The notes: generated from the letters alone by a model not told the origin. A DNA stretch of 64,000 bases from Sweltsa coloradensis (GCA_024449915.1 JAMZAV010000110.1:620001-684000), one strand, 5' to 3'; positions 39,664 to 52,979 are shown, counted from the first letter of the stretch. Made by a program: numbers and translations.

Positions 39664-40045
39664 ACTTTATTTAAAAAATTCAACCAATGGGTACTAAATT
39701 AAATCCCTGGCATTGATTTAATCAATTGTTCAAAATTAAGACCTACACTGTATATTTAAAATAAATCTTCATGTAGTTTGATTTCATGTTGCCAAATGTT
39801 TATTCTATTACTACAGTGGAGAATTTAAATTATAACCCGGGCATTGAATATAACTTAATTGTTTATCAAATTTAAAACCAACACTGTAGGTTTAAATATG
39901 TAGTGTGATTTTCATCTTACAAATGTTTATTCTATTATTACAGTTTTTGAGTTTAAATTAGAATTCGAGCAATGAATGTAATCCAATTATTTACCTAAAT
40001 TAGCACCAACCAAATCAATTTTTATATATATATAGTGTGATTTCC
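39664..40045. repeat. AT-rich tandem repeat, about 125-bp unit
   Basis: Two to three units share AAATGTTTATTCTATTA(C/T)TACAG, AATTTAAATTA and CACTGTA(T/G). The second unit starts about 125 bp after the first. Confidence 0.7.
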
Positions 40046-40504
40046 ATCGAACAAGAAATGTTTTCGGGCATTGCAAAACGGATAGTGTTATCAAAAGTAA
40101 ATACGGACACGAAACTGTTCTCTGTTTGTTCTCTCTGTTGTACAGTATTGTCCTTATATTATTTTTCAAATTCAGCATATAACTACAGTTTATTATTTTG
40201 CTTGCACATATGTACTTAGTTTGTTGATTATCATTTTTTGTAAAATAGCTTTTATGACTGAATAGCATAGAGACGAATAATAAAAAATACTAAAAATATA
40301 TACAAAATAAATGCAACGATTTTAACGAGCCTATCCGAGCACGTACTAAATAGGATGTTAGCTTGGCCACAATTTTTGAAACTTTGGCGGAAGGCCCTCA
40401 TACCAGGAGAATTACAATAAAAATTCCAAGAATCGCCATCTACATTGTTTTCGGCGCGACTTGCCCCTATCCTAAAATACTAAAGGTAAATCTATCTATC
40501 ATTA

Positions 40505-40600
40505 CAGTACCATAAAAAACAAATGTTTATGTGGGATCGAACACAGAACTTCCGGCTTTAGGATATTTAGACTAGACAATTAGATTCTTTTAGCTAACAA
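40505..40600. repeat. tRNA-like SINE remnant
   Basis: GGGATCGAACACAGAACTTCC resembles an inverted T-arm/B-box segment with downstream CTCCGGCTAGCAAG. Fragmentary. Confidence 0.4.
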
Positions 40601-41239
40601 TCTCCGGCTAGCAAGAATATTTTCGATGACGTAATCACGAATTCGCAACAAAGGTGCGAAAGAAAGATTTAACTAATGGGTGGGCGACATGGGCGATTTT
40701 ATGGGGAAATTACAATAAGTATTATATGCCATCTGATTTATTAGATGAGCGTAAAACGCGTAGCAAAGACTTCAAATTAACTAGTCGCAGAAAAATTGAA
40801 GCAATACCGTACGTATATTTTCCTCGAGAATATGTTTTTGCAATAGTTATTTACATACTACTTTTTTACACGTAGTTCCAAGCTGTAACTTTTTGGTAAC
40901 ATTATTTTTTTCATTTCTTGCCTTGATGATGGACAGGTAGTCAACCCTGATATTCATCAATGGAGTTATATTTAGATATAGCTTTGTTTTTTAATTGCCG
41001 GTTTCCGGTAAGCTAGGAGTTTCCAGGAATTACGACTTTGTAGAAACCCAGAAAGAACAGACGACATACTAGTGCAATTTCAAAGTTTAAAGTAACATTT
41101 GGATATACAATCATTTTACATACTACAGCTACGCGTGAGTTATGTCGTTACTCGTGCGTGACTGAATATGGATGATGTTGATGTCGGAGTCGGTGTCCAT
41201 AAGGGTAGGCTTAGTCCACTTGTTGACATAAAAGTAGCT

Positions 41240-41256
41240 CCCCCCCCCCCCCCCCC
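41240..41256. repeat. Poly(C) run
   Basis: 17 consecutive C. Confidence 0.9.
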
Positions 41257-41344
41257 AAAACCCTTTAAACAAACAGTTATATAACTGAGTTTTTTTTTTC
41301 TCTAGATACAAATGTATTTGTGTTACTTTTTTTTTAAGGCTTTT

Positions 41345-41755
41345 CCCTAGAGCCCTCCGACCGATAACTTGAAAGTTCAAACATTTTTTAAATTTTTTTG
41401 GGCGGGACGTAACCTCACAATCGGTCAATATTTTAAAAAAATTGGACAATACTGAAAGCACTATCCCAGGTTCAAAATTCAATGTTCGTAAAAAAATTAT
41501 ATTATTTCATAACGCCTTTGTCCTTATACTGAGGTCGAGGCCAACATATAATTTTTTTTTTACCAAAATTTAAATTTTTGCCCCTGGGTAGTGCTTTCAG
41601 TATACCCCAAAATTTGTAACATTGCCAATAGTGAGGTTAAGTCCCGCCTCAAAAATTTAATCAAATGTTTTGCTGTTTTCACTCAAGCCCCTTCATTCTA
41701 CCCGCTTTTAACATTTTTCTTGGACATTCAAGTTATCGGACGGGGGGATTTACAA
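41345..41755. repeat. About 410-bp palindromic element
   Basis: Arms share CCGATAACTTGAA, GGGCGGGACGTAACCTCAC (right arm: GGCGGGACTTAACCTCAC) and TACTGAAAGCACTA, inverted about a centre near 41530. The open frame here is a shadow. Confidence 0.7.
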
Positions 41756-42803
41756 TAGCCAACTAAATGCAATGCATCGCGGACTGTTAAAGCAAATAGA
41801 AGCAATAGCAAAAAAGTGTAAAAACAATTTTATTTATGGGGGAGTGGGGGGATGCCCAGATTTTCCAAATTTCAAGGCCTCTGTGGCCCGAGTAATAAGA
41901 GTAACTTGAAATTAGATTGTTTCGCCCACGTCGATTATATTTTCTCATGATCAGCCGTTTTGAAGAGCCCCAGAGCGGTCCAGAAACTGTCCACTGTTAC
42001 TTTCGTTCGTGTTTGAATAAATCGCGTTTGGAAGATAATTAACACCTCAACACAATATGTCTACTTTGTTCCCCCATACGATATAGTGGCAGCAATTTTG
42101 TTGGAGGGGCAGCAGGGGTCAAGGCAAATAATGGCAAAAGTATTTTAGCCTAGTATTCGAGTACTGATACTCGCCCCCACGAACAAGTACGACTATTTTA
42201 ATTTTCAAGTTAACTTCTCACACCATTATATAGATGTCAAATGAGCGAGCTAAATGAACTCGATACCAGCACACTGACCCAAATAAAATAGTAAAATATG
42301 CGAGTATAGATAAAAAAATTCACTAGAACCTTCCAATCCAGAGATTTTGCCAAGGTTGTTTCTGTTCATAGCATGAACTAAGTCTGGTGTTTACAATAAC
42401 ATTTCTAAAATATGGTTTGATTTGTCTTTGTTCCAATAACTGTATATTCCCTACTAAACTGAAGATATCGGTTCAATATCAAATAAAATCAGAAGTAATT
42501 TATTTTCTCCTATAGTACACAAATACAATATTGCAATATTCAATATAGCATTAAAACTATATTATGTAAAAGAAGCATGGGCCTACGTAAGACTGACAAT
42601 TTGAACATGGCCAATCAATGAGAGATTATTGCCGGGCGCGAGTATGGAAGAGGTGACTTCCCGAATAAGAGTATTGCGTAATAGTAAGTCAAACTTTATC
42701 TTGAAGTATTTTTGGAATAATTATTATCAGCGTTTCTTTACAATATTATTGATTAACAAATTGTTGTGGCCTAGTGTTCCAGATTATTAATTTTGAGGCT
42801 TAC

Positions 42804-43009
42804 CACATGTAACCTTGAGCATTGCTACAAATCTCTCATCATTTAGCAACATAATGTAAGCACATAACTTCTGTATTACGTCCATGGTATATGCGATAAG
42901 GGGCAATCGTGATTGATTTGCAACGCTGTCAATGATTATCAGGATCCGCCACAAACGCTCTGTTTCATCCAAAGTTACTCGAACAGTCAACACATAGGCT
43001 CTCATCAAG
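42804..43009 (-). CDS. Unrecognised open exon (partial gene)
   Basis: 206 nt (1 nt, 68 codons, 1 nt) between AAACAG and TG|GTAAGC. Reads like a helical protein: RVTLDETERLWRILIIIDSV, then LPLIAYTMDVIQKLCAYIML and LLNDERFVAMLKVTC. I do not recognise the family. Its phase fits an upstream exon at 45109-45351. The acceptor pyrimidine tract is weak and no further exons were found. Confidence 0.3.
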
Positions 43010-43317
43010 CTGTTTCTTAACACATTCCATCGACAACAAGAACAAAACATTGTCACATGATAGTAAAAACCTAAGCCAACTTGTAATAACCACTGGGATA
43101 ATAATTATTGAGGCTGTAAATGGTATCCATGTACGGTATAAAAATATGAATTATATGATCTATAATATGATAAGATGTGTATGAAGTGATTGTACTGTAT
43201 GAAGGGTATGTTTCATTATTACATTTTATCTGATATTGGTGTAATATTGTGTAATCACCGACTTTCAGCTTCAGCCTGCTCAAAAGAAGGACAAGGATGA
43301 AATAGCAATCTTCGAAA

Positions 43318-43370
43318 AGATATGTCCCTACCGGGGATTAAACCCGGGACCTTCGTCCTTACGAATGTGG
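43318..43370. repeat. tRNA-like SINE remnant
   Basis: CCGGGGATTAAACCCGGGACC resembles an inverted T-arm. Followed by CTTCGTCCTTACGAATGTGG. Fragment only. Confidence 0.4.
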
Positions 43371-43687
43371 CTTTCGTTTACATAAAAGCCGAAGGTCTCG
43401 TATTGTTCGATACCCACTCCGATAAAAATTTCCCCATCTATACCGACGACAATTGTTATTGTTTTGTTTTTTTAATCGCAAACAGTTTCTGCGAAAGCTA
43501 TCGTTTTTAGAATCCCAATGCAAATTTTTTTTAAAAAAGTTTTTGAGCTATTCATTTTTATTTTAAAACTGCCTCTCTCACTTCATACATATATTTCAAA
43601 ATAGGCTAATGATAATTTAGTTGGGTTATCAGTTTATTTTGGATAAGGACGCGTCAACCGTTAGGTCATAATGCACCACCTTGCCTA

Positions 43688-43702
43688 GGGGGGGGGGGGG
43701 GG
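43688..43702. repeat. Poly(G) run
   Basis: 15 consecutive G, followed by a CGTC/TTGTCATCG-rich simple region to about 43815. Confidence 0.9.
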
Positions 43703-44113
43703 CATGCTGGTCAGAACCACCCACGGGTAAGGGGCGGAAGGGGGTTTCTCACGTCGTGGTCGTCATCGTCTTTGTCATCGTTCGTTGTGTCTTTGTCATC
43801 GTCGCGGGGGGTCGTCAAGGGAAGGGGCAAGGTCCCCGACGACAATTGCCAGAGCTCGCCTCTAGTTTCGGGAGTAAGATACTCCGCTCTCTCTAGCTGA
43901 TTGTTTGCGAGGTGGACTTTTTCTTTTGAATCGCCTTGAAATCGTACCCCAAATCGACACCCCCCCCAAACAATAAAGTAATCCTTGAGTTGCCGTTTTT
44001 TAGTCAAAACATCGTAAAATAACAGTAGTTGAGTGAAAATTTATTTTTCGTCTTCGGCGCCTGAGGCTTCCCCCCCGACCCCGACCTCTGTCACACGCCA
44101 CCCACAGAAAAAA

Positions 44114-44283
44114 CTAGTAGGCTACCTATCTCAAACCGTGTCTTACTTGGTCCAGTACCTGAGCGACCCTTCTTTTCAATTACATCCGCTCCGGCTTGCA
44201 ATCAATGGATAATCCCTAAGAAATAAAGGGGGTTTCTCGCTCAGGTACTGGGCCAAGTAAGACCACGGTTTGAGTTAGTTAGC
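44114..44283. repeat. Palindromic repeat
   Basis: Arms share CTCAAACCGTG(G)TCTTACTTGG and CAGTACCTGAGCGA in inverse, about 55 bp each, around a unique centre of about 60 bp. Confidence 0.7.
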
Positions 44284-45108
44284 TTCTATACAATATATAA
44301 AATTTAAAAAATCATGCAATCCCAATATTTTTAAAAACGGTGTTTAGGCTAGATGTGGTCAGGGCTTTTTCTGAAATTGGAATATACGAAAAAGGCCTCA
44401 TAGGCTCATACAAAAGGGCCCTCACAAAAATATTATTCTCAGACCTCACAATCTCCTAAAACGGGCCACAGCCCTGTAATAGTAACTTCACAAATCTTTT
44501 AGAATAGGGATTTCTATCACTAACAGAAAGTCTGCTTTACTTCCTTCAGTCCCTCATTATAATACCTCAAACATTTTTTTTTAAACGAGCATGTGCCTTC
44601 ATAATATTCACTAATGAATATCTTATTTTAATGCTTTTATTGTCATTGACTCATTGAGCTATCTTGGCCACAGCGAAACTTGTATAGGAATTCTCAAGTC
44701 TGTGCGTTTACTCTTGTCTGCGAAACAAAATAGATGCGGAGATCCCACAATTAATTCCCAGAATCCAAAATTATTGTGTGTGAATCGGTTTTCAATGAAC
44801 AGACTCGTAGTTGTTTTCATTTCTTTATCTAGGACTAGGGGTCTGTTCTAATGAAAGATTAAGTCACGAACGTAAAGGGCGTGAAAAGAAATTTGTAAAA
44901 CTTGATGTAATAGAAGTTGAAATATTTAATTTTAATAATTTTAAGTTAAATGTCGAGGTGATTATCAAAGAATACTTATTCTTCTAGGCTAGTGCAAACA
45001 AGTTATTATCTAAAAATTTCAGAAAATATATCTGCTAACATAACATATTGATGTTCAATTAAAAAGTATTTCCAATAGGCCTACCATGGTGTATAGCCTA
45101 CATTATAC

Positions 45109-45351
45109 CGTGAATATGAAATTGCGCTCGTGTAGTCAGTCGCTACATTCGCAGTCGCCTCACTACCAAGTCCTTCCCTGTCGGAGTTTACACCAACGCC
45201 AGAACGATTTCCCCCCGTTTTGGACAGCCATAGATATGATGAGAGATAAGTGACCGCTGTATTTGCCGTCTTCTTGGAACGATCGGGCCAATTTAGCGAA
45301 AAGAGTGTCAAACTTGCATGCACAATGAATGTCAAAACACAATAGCTATAC
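45109..45351 (-). CDS. Unrecognised open exon (partial gene)
   Basis: 243 nt (1 nt, 80 codons, 2 nt) between TAAATACAG and CACG|GTATAA, open throughout. Contains a hydrophobic start (VLTFIVHASLTLFSLNW) then a polar Ser/Gly/Asn part (SKTGGNRSGVGVNSDREGLG). More GC-rich than its surroundings. Joined to 42804-43009 it stays in frame. No family recognised; could be chance. Confidence 0.3.
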
Positions 45352-46831
45352 CTGTATTTATTTACCGTCTGGTTGCCTAGTACATTTATAAAAAAAAATG
45401 CGTAATAGTAGAAAATTATAAAAAGTTTTGCGAAATTTAGAAAAAGCTCCGAATTTGATGAAAAACGTTTTTTTTGTTTTTTTTATGTACGACGAAAAGA
45501 AAGCAATTTACGAATAACAAAAACTGTTAGGACTTATAATCAACAATGTAATATAGGCATTTATAAGTGCATTTTTTTTTAAAATTTCATTGTGTTATAC
45601 GTGAACCCAGACTGAACATAGATCCAGCAATTGTGTGAGCAATGTGTCTACGCTGCATAACAACATTTTGTTATTGGTCTTCCCGTCGGCTCTTGCTCTG
45701 CTTTATTATGTATGTAAAAACCCAGGCCTGGGAACGAGGTAGGCATGTGATATTAAATCACTGTGAATTCCCTTGAATTACATGGTGGTTAATGCAATTC
45801 ATTATCTATCAACAATAAACAATGCATGAGTATTTCAAAGAGGAACTGCAAAAAAGCATTTAATATTTTATTGAAACACAAAAATTTACGCACCAAATGC
45901 AAATGTTAAATGAGATACACATAACTATGATATTTAATTAGGTTTTGTTTTGTGGAGATGTTGCTTGCTGTGAAGTATATGCAATTATTATAATTTTAAA
46001 ATATTCTCAACTGGGACTCGAAAAACCCGCACCCGTATCTTCGTACTGGTGCATCTATAATCGTGTTTTATAATACTACGGCGAAACTGGTCATTTTTGT
46101 TGTAGAAACAAGATCAAAAAAAATTAATCTGCATGAGAAAAATTAACAAATTTCAAATACAGTAAAATAAATACTCTTACGAATGAGTTTTTTTCCAAAG
46201 AGAAAAAGCAGCAATACAAAAACACCAAACAAAATTAAAAATTTTCATAATAAATGTTGACCACATGGCAATTATCGGAATACCTTTATAATGTACTGAA
46301 CAAGCAGTGCATTATCGTATTTACTAATCTGAATTGCTGGCCCAGTGCTCGAGTTTGAATAGAGATAATTGCTCTACTGGACTTTGCTCTAGGGGTGTAC
46401 AGCGAAAACTATACCTGAAACGGTGGTGTAAACTCCGGCGGGGAAGGGCTGTGTAAATTCCCGGAAAAATCCTAGAGAAAACACTTGAGTGGAAAACAAC
46501 TCTTTATTTTATAATAAAAACAACGTTTCGGAAATAAAATTGTTTTTTCCACTAAAGTGTTTTAAGTGTTGTATCATAATCTCTAGTAACTTTAAAACTA
46601 AAAAAAAAATCTAAAAATAAACCCATTGAAAATACCAAAGGTTCGACTATATGTCCGTGGAAGAATGAAAAGTAATGTGGCTAGAAAATTACGATCTGTC
46701 ATATAAAAAATAGCACTTAAAAACTATGGCCAAAATATTCACCAAACAATGTGCATTCCTTGACACGCACGTACATGTCACTCACTAATAACTCACGTCA
46801 CGGTCTCATCTCTATTCCCATAGGCGTATGT

Positions 46832-46832
<1 letters not shown>

Positions 46833-46879
<47 letters not shown>
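46833..46879. repeat. 47-nt poly(G) run
   Basis: Uninterrupted G from 46833 to 46879. Exceptionally long; either a real G-quadruplex-prone tract or a sequencing or assembly artefact. Confidence 0.9.
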
Positions 46880-46882
<3 letters not shown>

Positions 46883-47625
46883 CTTTTTGGGTAATTTTGT
46901 GTGTGATTTGTAAATTGTTGTATGGGTTGCTGAGCGTTTGCAATTGTGAGAAACTTCTACCTCTCTGTCATACACACACATAGGCCTTCACACTAAACTG
47001 AACTACCATTCTTCTTTTGGATGCCTCCCGAGAAACATTAAAATACCAACAATATAATATTTATTGAAACGCTACGTTTAGCAGGAAGTTGTATATTCCT
47101 GTATTCATATATGCTTTTTTTTTAATTCAACGCAAAATATAGATATATTGATACAATCGCACATGAATTAAATACCGGAACTCGGAAGCTTAGACTCGAT
47201 GCGAATCGAATTCAATTGCTTTTGGGCGCCATAAAAGATAATACAAACCACCATAACCATCAATTTTTTTTAATTTAAATATAATACATACATTCGTTTT
47301 AGACGACTTTAATTCTTCGAAATTTTTTTATTATATTTTATTTAATATTAATTTAATATTACGTATCGATTTTGGCCTACTATTGTTATTATTTTGGGAA
47401 TTTGCATGATAGACTGCCGTAGGGATCGTGGTAGGATAATACATAATAAAGTACATTTTGAAATAAAGTAAATGGTCAAAAGCACAAGAAAGACGGAGTC
47501 CGTGGGGTTTTTTACGGAGCTTTTTTTAGTTTTGGTCATTTGGGTAGAAATATGATATGATAAAATAAACAAGCGGTTTCATCTCTGAATTACAAAAAAA
47601 GTCAAATGAGGCAATGTTTCTCTTC

Positions 47626-47652
47626 GGGGGGGGGGGGGGGGGGGGGGGGGGG
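47626..47652. repeat. 27-nt poly(G) run
   Basis: Second-longest G run in the window. Followed by further short G blocks to about 47700. Confidence 0.9.
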
Positions 47653-48989
47653 TGAAGGAGGCCCTCATTATTTTTTTTGGGGGGATGGCATCCCCCGTTT
47701 CCCCCTAACAATTCGACCCCTGGTCTAAACTTTGAAGTTACATTTAACTCACTGAAGATTCTGTTACTGTTAAATTAGATTAATGAGAGCACCTTCAGTT
47801 AGATTTGTAGTACATTGTACATGTGTTCATGAATTTCTCAGATGGCCGTCTATCTGTAATTAAGGTAAAAAAACAAAAATGCGTTTGTATTCACTAGGCC
47901 GGATACATTACAACCGTATTGATGGATTAGCATCACCGTGCACTTTCGAAAAACTCGTAAGAGTGCGATTTTCACGAGACAAATTTTTTGTGTGTATCCA
48001 AAATCTTGGCACAATATAGCTAAAGAGTTTTTTGATTCAAGTAAACCGTTAGTTTGTCGAGTCCGGTAGAGAGTTTTCAAGCAGACAGAGAATCAAAAAA
48101 TAGAAAATGTCCCTTTAATCCATACCTATTTGTTTTTAGTAGTTACCTACGCTTCCGCATCTATTGACTACGAAAAAAAAGAAAATGCCCGGGCGATAGT
48201 TTTTTTTTGCGTGTTTGCTCGCTATCTACCAAGTGAAAAGGCTATTTCCATCTTGAAGAAAGGTTTAAACGCTTTTGAGGATAATAAAAGAATAATTTTA
48301 TTAAATGACACTTGAGAACTAGGCATTTTTGATCTTTTAAAATAGTAGGAAAGAGGCGGCACGGGGGAGGGAGGTGCCTTATCTGCCGGGAAAGGGCGCA
48401 ACAGGGAAGGATGAAAGTATTTACTGTATATTCGCCCCACCCCTTACCCTCCAAACTTCAGATTTTGTCACTTTATAAGTATGAACAGACAAATTAAATA
48501 CCAATATGAGCATACTAATTTCCTTTCTAGGATTGGCATTCGTGAAAATATGTCATCATAAGCAGACTAAAATAATGTAGATGTAGAAGGAAAAAATCTC
48601 TGCCTTGCAACTTTTTGTATCCAGTGCAAATACAAAAGGTTGCCTAAGGGGTGGGGAGACAAATTCCTATCTACTGGCTGCGTCTGTCTGCGGATGGCGA
48701 CACGCCTCTAAATGCGCCACGAGACCGAAGCGTCTATTACAGTATTTGACGAGACTGCGAGATGCGTCGCATCGTCAGTCTCAGTTGCAGACTGCCATCG
48801 ACTCAAGCAGGGCAGGCTTGTACTGGGCGGCCAAAGCAATGTTGTAAAATACTCTCATCGATCAAAAGAACGATCCACAGATCCCATGATTGTCGCTAAT
48901 AATTGTTCTCGTTGTCTGTTTCAGGTTTATTGTCAACAAGCAGAAACATTGTCACCTGGCCGTTCAGTATTGCCAAGATAAGCGCCTTT

Positions 48990-49345
48990 TTCATTTCAGA
49001 TTGAATGCAAAAATGCATTGAGGATAGCCAAATCACTGTTATACCTGATTGTGATAATTTCAACTCAACTGTTTCACATTCATTCAACAAGCCTTGCTAA
49101 CATAGCAAACATTCCCTGATTTTTAATATGATTGTTTATTTTATTTCAGATTGAATGCAAACACATATTGATGAGAGCAAATCACTATTACCTGAATGTG
49201 ACTAATCTAAACGAACACTGTTTCAGATTAATTCCACAACCCTTGAAAGCGTGGCGAACACTCCTTGATTTTTAATACGATTGTTTATTTTATTTCAGAT
49301 TGAATGCAAATACACATTGCCCGAGGAGTGCAAATCACTTTTTTC
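48990..49345 (+). repeat. About 150-bp tandem repeat, three units
   Basis: TTCAGATTGAATGCAAA recurs at about 49000, 49150 and 49299, with shared AGAGCAAATCACT and CCCTGATTTTTAATA blocks between. Units end in TTTATTTCAG, so each mimics a splice acceptor. Confidence 0.8.
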
Positions 49346-49379
49346 CTGATTGTGAGCCAACTTTGTTAAAAAAACATTT

Positions 49380-49900
49380 GCCTGGCCAATGCTGGCCAAT
49401 TTTTTTTTTAACAAAGGCTGATAAAAACAATATACGATGTAAGTTTTATTTAAAATACTGATGTAGCTATAAATTTGGTGAACTATTTATGATACTAATG
49501 CTCCTATGAAGTGTTGTAATAATGTGGCCAGCTAGCCAAATTATTTCAACGCTATAAAGTAGTATTATTATTGTAAATTGGTCACCAAATTCATAGCTAC
49601 ATCAGTATTTTAAATAAACCTACATTGTATGGGTGATTTTATCAGCCTCTAATTAAAATATTTGACCTGGCTTCAAAAAGAAAAACTACATAGTAGCATT
49701 ATTACTATAAATGAAAAACAAAATTTATACCCTACATCAGTATTTTAAATAAACCTACATCTTATGGGTAATTTTATTAGCCTTTGTTTAAAAACATTCG
49801 CCTGGCTACATTATTTCAACACTACGTAGTAGCATTATTATTATAAATAGGTTACTAAATTTACGGCTACACCAACATTTAAATTAAACATACAATGTAT
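49380..49900. repeat. Mixed inverted and direct repeats
   Basis: The block TATTTAAAATACTGATGTAG and its inverse CTACATCAGTATTTTAAATA occur around 49450, 49600 and 49735, together with GCCTGGC(T/C)A and TTATTTCAACGCTA. Probably two or more copies of one element in both orientations. Confidence 0.6.
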
Positions 49901-50284
49901 CGATAAGTTTAGTTGTACTGTAACCAAGTCTGTGGGGTGCCATATACAGTAGTGTTAATTGAAACGTAAAATTTTTTAACAGTGTAGCTCCAAGTGTGAT
50001 AGAAGAAGATAATTTGCATTGAAAATAATTACAATGTTTTAGTTTTATAGAAATATATAAATATATACCTAGACTTTGCTTACAAGAGTATAAGAATAGC
50101 AAAATACTCCTTGATAGAAAACAACCCTATATAATTAAGTGTTGCTTATCGATGAGCTCTGCTCTTTGAAGTACCTTGTTGTTGTGTTGTGTGTGAAGAG
50201 AGGTAATATAGTAATAAGTTATTTGACATTTATTGTGATATATGAATGTCAACATGTTACCTTCATGCTTTTTATGATGATGCT

Positions 50285-50315
50285 TTATATGATGATGATG
50301 ATGATGATGATGATT
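50285..50315. repeat. (GAT)n microsatellite
   Basis: About eight ATG/GAT units. A 14-nt G run follows at 50348-50361. Confidence 0.9.
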
Positions 50316-50487
50316 TTGTTGTTCAACGTCACTAATTAATGCACTAAGGGGGGGGGGGGGGAGACGACGTGTGGTGATAGAATCTATCATCTGTCATCTG
50401 ATGACGATGAAACGATCACAAAAGACTCATGCTTTATCATAGACATCCCATATAATTGCAATAGGGGTTCAATATCAATGTGCTTTA

Positions 50488-50580
50488 TGCGGGATTCGAA
50501 CCCACGTCCTCCTAAGTCATACCATTGGTAAAACGCTTCGGATCAGCGCCCTAATCACATGTACCACCGCGGACGGCTAC
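50488..50580 (-). repeat. tRNA-derived SINE head
   Basis: On the minus strand GGTGGTACATGTGATTAGG (A-box-like) precedes GTGGGTTCGAATCCCGC (B box and T arm) by about 50 nt. The anticodon arm is not convincing for a working tRNA. Confidence 0.5.
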
Positions 50581-51825
50581 TAATGAGATAATAATAACTT
50601 TATCCATATTATTTGACAATATGTGCAGGTGTTGATATCTGTTGATATAATTTGACTATGTATTACATATTTTATCATGGTCATAAAATATAGTAATAAT
50701 TGTACCACGTTATACACTGTCGGTCTATTTGAGATTGAGAACAAATGATACTAGATAGAGTAACTATCCATTCAGACCAAATCGAGCTTAATTAAAAATC
50801 AAAAATACATAATTAAATACGTGACTTAATCTAATTGTGTGTGCGTGTGTGTGCGTGTGTTTGTGTATATATGTGATGTGTGTGTGTTATTAGAAGGGGG
50901 AGTGTGGAGGGACAGGGAGACTCGTGTGTTGAGTTCAAAATAGACTTGCTTTGTATGTTTAAGTAAAGTTTGGCAATCAAGAAAATTTGAGATGTTGAAA
51001 TAAAGTAAGCAATGGCCACGTGGCCACTTCCTCCCAGATGTGTGTCAACAGTTTGTGTAAGCTTGTATATTTGGTTAGCTGAATTTCTTTCCAAAGTTTC
51101 AAACATGAATGCCCTCGTTGTTTTTATTCACCTAATCATTTAATCAACTCACAATCTCATGTTAATAGTTTAACAATTTGTGGATGAAGATGAGACCTGT
51201 CAGCTGTCAGAACAAGTTTTATTACTTTCAAGGTACTCAAGAAAAATCTACCTGTACATTCTACATTTTGTGTTTTATTATGCAATGTTGCTAAATGACT
51301 TGAATGTACTGTGCTTTAAAAAAATCAGGAAAACAATAGTAACAGTTTTAGTTGTATTATTGATTTGTAGAGGTACGTTTATATAGCGTTTTGAAGTGTG
51401 ATTTTATAGTGTTTTGTAGTTATTTCATATTAATATTTCGAATTTATGTCAGTAATTTATATCAACTGAATAAAAATGCGAGTAACCATTTTATAGATAG
51501 GCCTACTATGGGAAATAAAACAAAAAAAGACTGGAAAACCTTAGTTTGAAGTAAATAGATAGTGCTTTGTAGCATCTATTCATAAAACGCTAATTTCACA
51601 TACCTCTATTGATTTGCAATAAATTAAGGACAGGATGGCGTATAGCATAATGGTAAATACACACATCAAAGTGATTGAAATAACTATATTTAAATATTGT
51701 ATCTCATATTTTTTCAATTGTTGGTCAGAATAGAGTTTCAATTATTTTGCAATTTTCTACATCTAATAAATGATAAATAAATAAATTCTTATTTAGAGTC
51801 TACCCATTCAGTCACAGAACTGATT

Positions 51826-52200
51826 TTCAGTGGGGGACATGAAATTTAAATCGGACCAAGCCAACCCTGTAGGCGCCGACACCATCAACGAGCGAACAAT
51901 GACCATTTAGAGACAGACATATTTAAGTATGAAACACCGATCAATCTAGCTGGACACGATTCCACCCGCGAACAGCACCAAAATCAACAAGGCTGATTCG
52001 GAACAACCTTATAGAATTTATAATGCGCCTCGTTGGTAGTACGGCTTTAAAGTCACTGTATACAAATTCCTAAGCCAAGAACTGATGGACTTAGGTCCAC
52101 ATCAGAAGTTAAATACTTCTGACTATAGCGGTAATCGAACCCTGGACCTTCTGCATTGCGCAGAGATGCTATAACTTCAAGACTAACGAACCGCAACATT
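51826..52200 (-). repeat. SINE family S1, inverse copy
   Basis: Inverse of the 37340 copy. The minus strand reads a B-box GGGTTCGATTACC, then ACTTCTGATGTGG, CCATCAGTTCTTGGCTTAGG, GACTTTAAAGCCG, TTGTTCCGAATCAGC and a tail GGCGCCTACAGGGTTGGC. Good synteny of blocks across three copies defines the family. Confidence 0.65.
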
Positions 52201-52274
52201 CATTCGGAAAGTTTCAATGATTGTATAGAAGCCAGTTTCCTCATATGCAAATCAATCCAGAAATTTAAAAAATC

Positions 52275-52335
52275 GATCTCAACGGGGTATCGAACCCCGG
52301 TCTCCCAATTGCCGGTCGGGTTAGGAATCATAAAA
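52275..52335. repeat. tRNA-like SINE remnant
   Basis: GGTATCGAACCCCGGTCTC is shared with 10378-10400. Confidence 0.5.
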
Positions 52336-52979
52336 TTGAAGTAATGATCACGAATCAAAAAAAGCTGAAAGAATTTGTGGTATAGTACCAGTTTATTAAC
52401 TTTGTTTTTGTGTAGGGTTATTTTCTCTACTTTCGTTCTCAATTTCACCACCACATCTTTAGTTGTTAAATGTTGTTTTAGTTACATTTAAACAACGTAC
52501 TGTGTTACTGTTCTCCAGATTGTCTGGTTGTCGTCCATTGGAGGAGCGCATATTCTGTTTTAGTCCTGAAACATTGTTGTGATCAGTTTCACTTCTTTAA
52601 TTTTAATTGCATGTTTTATATAATTATTACTCGTAGTTGGAAACCCTGTTGATTGTACACGTCAGCAAGGCCACAATATTTACAATGACACGAATGATTT
52701 TTCGAAGTCACTGCTGTTTGTATATTTACAACACATATCAAGCTTTTCGTTTATTATGAAATGCCAAAGAGCTAGAAGATCATATTTGAATGACTTATTG
52801 CTTAAGTCAGGAATAGTGAAATTTGTTATCAATATAGGGTCACGAACATCTGATCTGGTGCAGTCTATGGCCAGCATGCACCGACAATCACTGATCGAAA
52901 CTATCATAGATGTAAATATAAACGTCATAGTCGCCTACTTAAAACCAAGATTAAAAATGTATATATGTGTGTGTATATA

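Noticed and set aside
50488..50580. Functional tRNA gene
   Set aside because: A and B boxes are present but acceptor and anticodon stems do not pair convincingly; more likely a SINE head.
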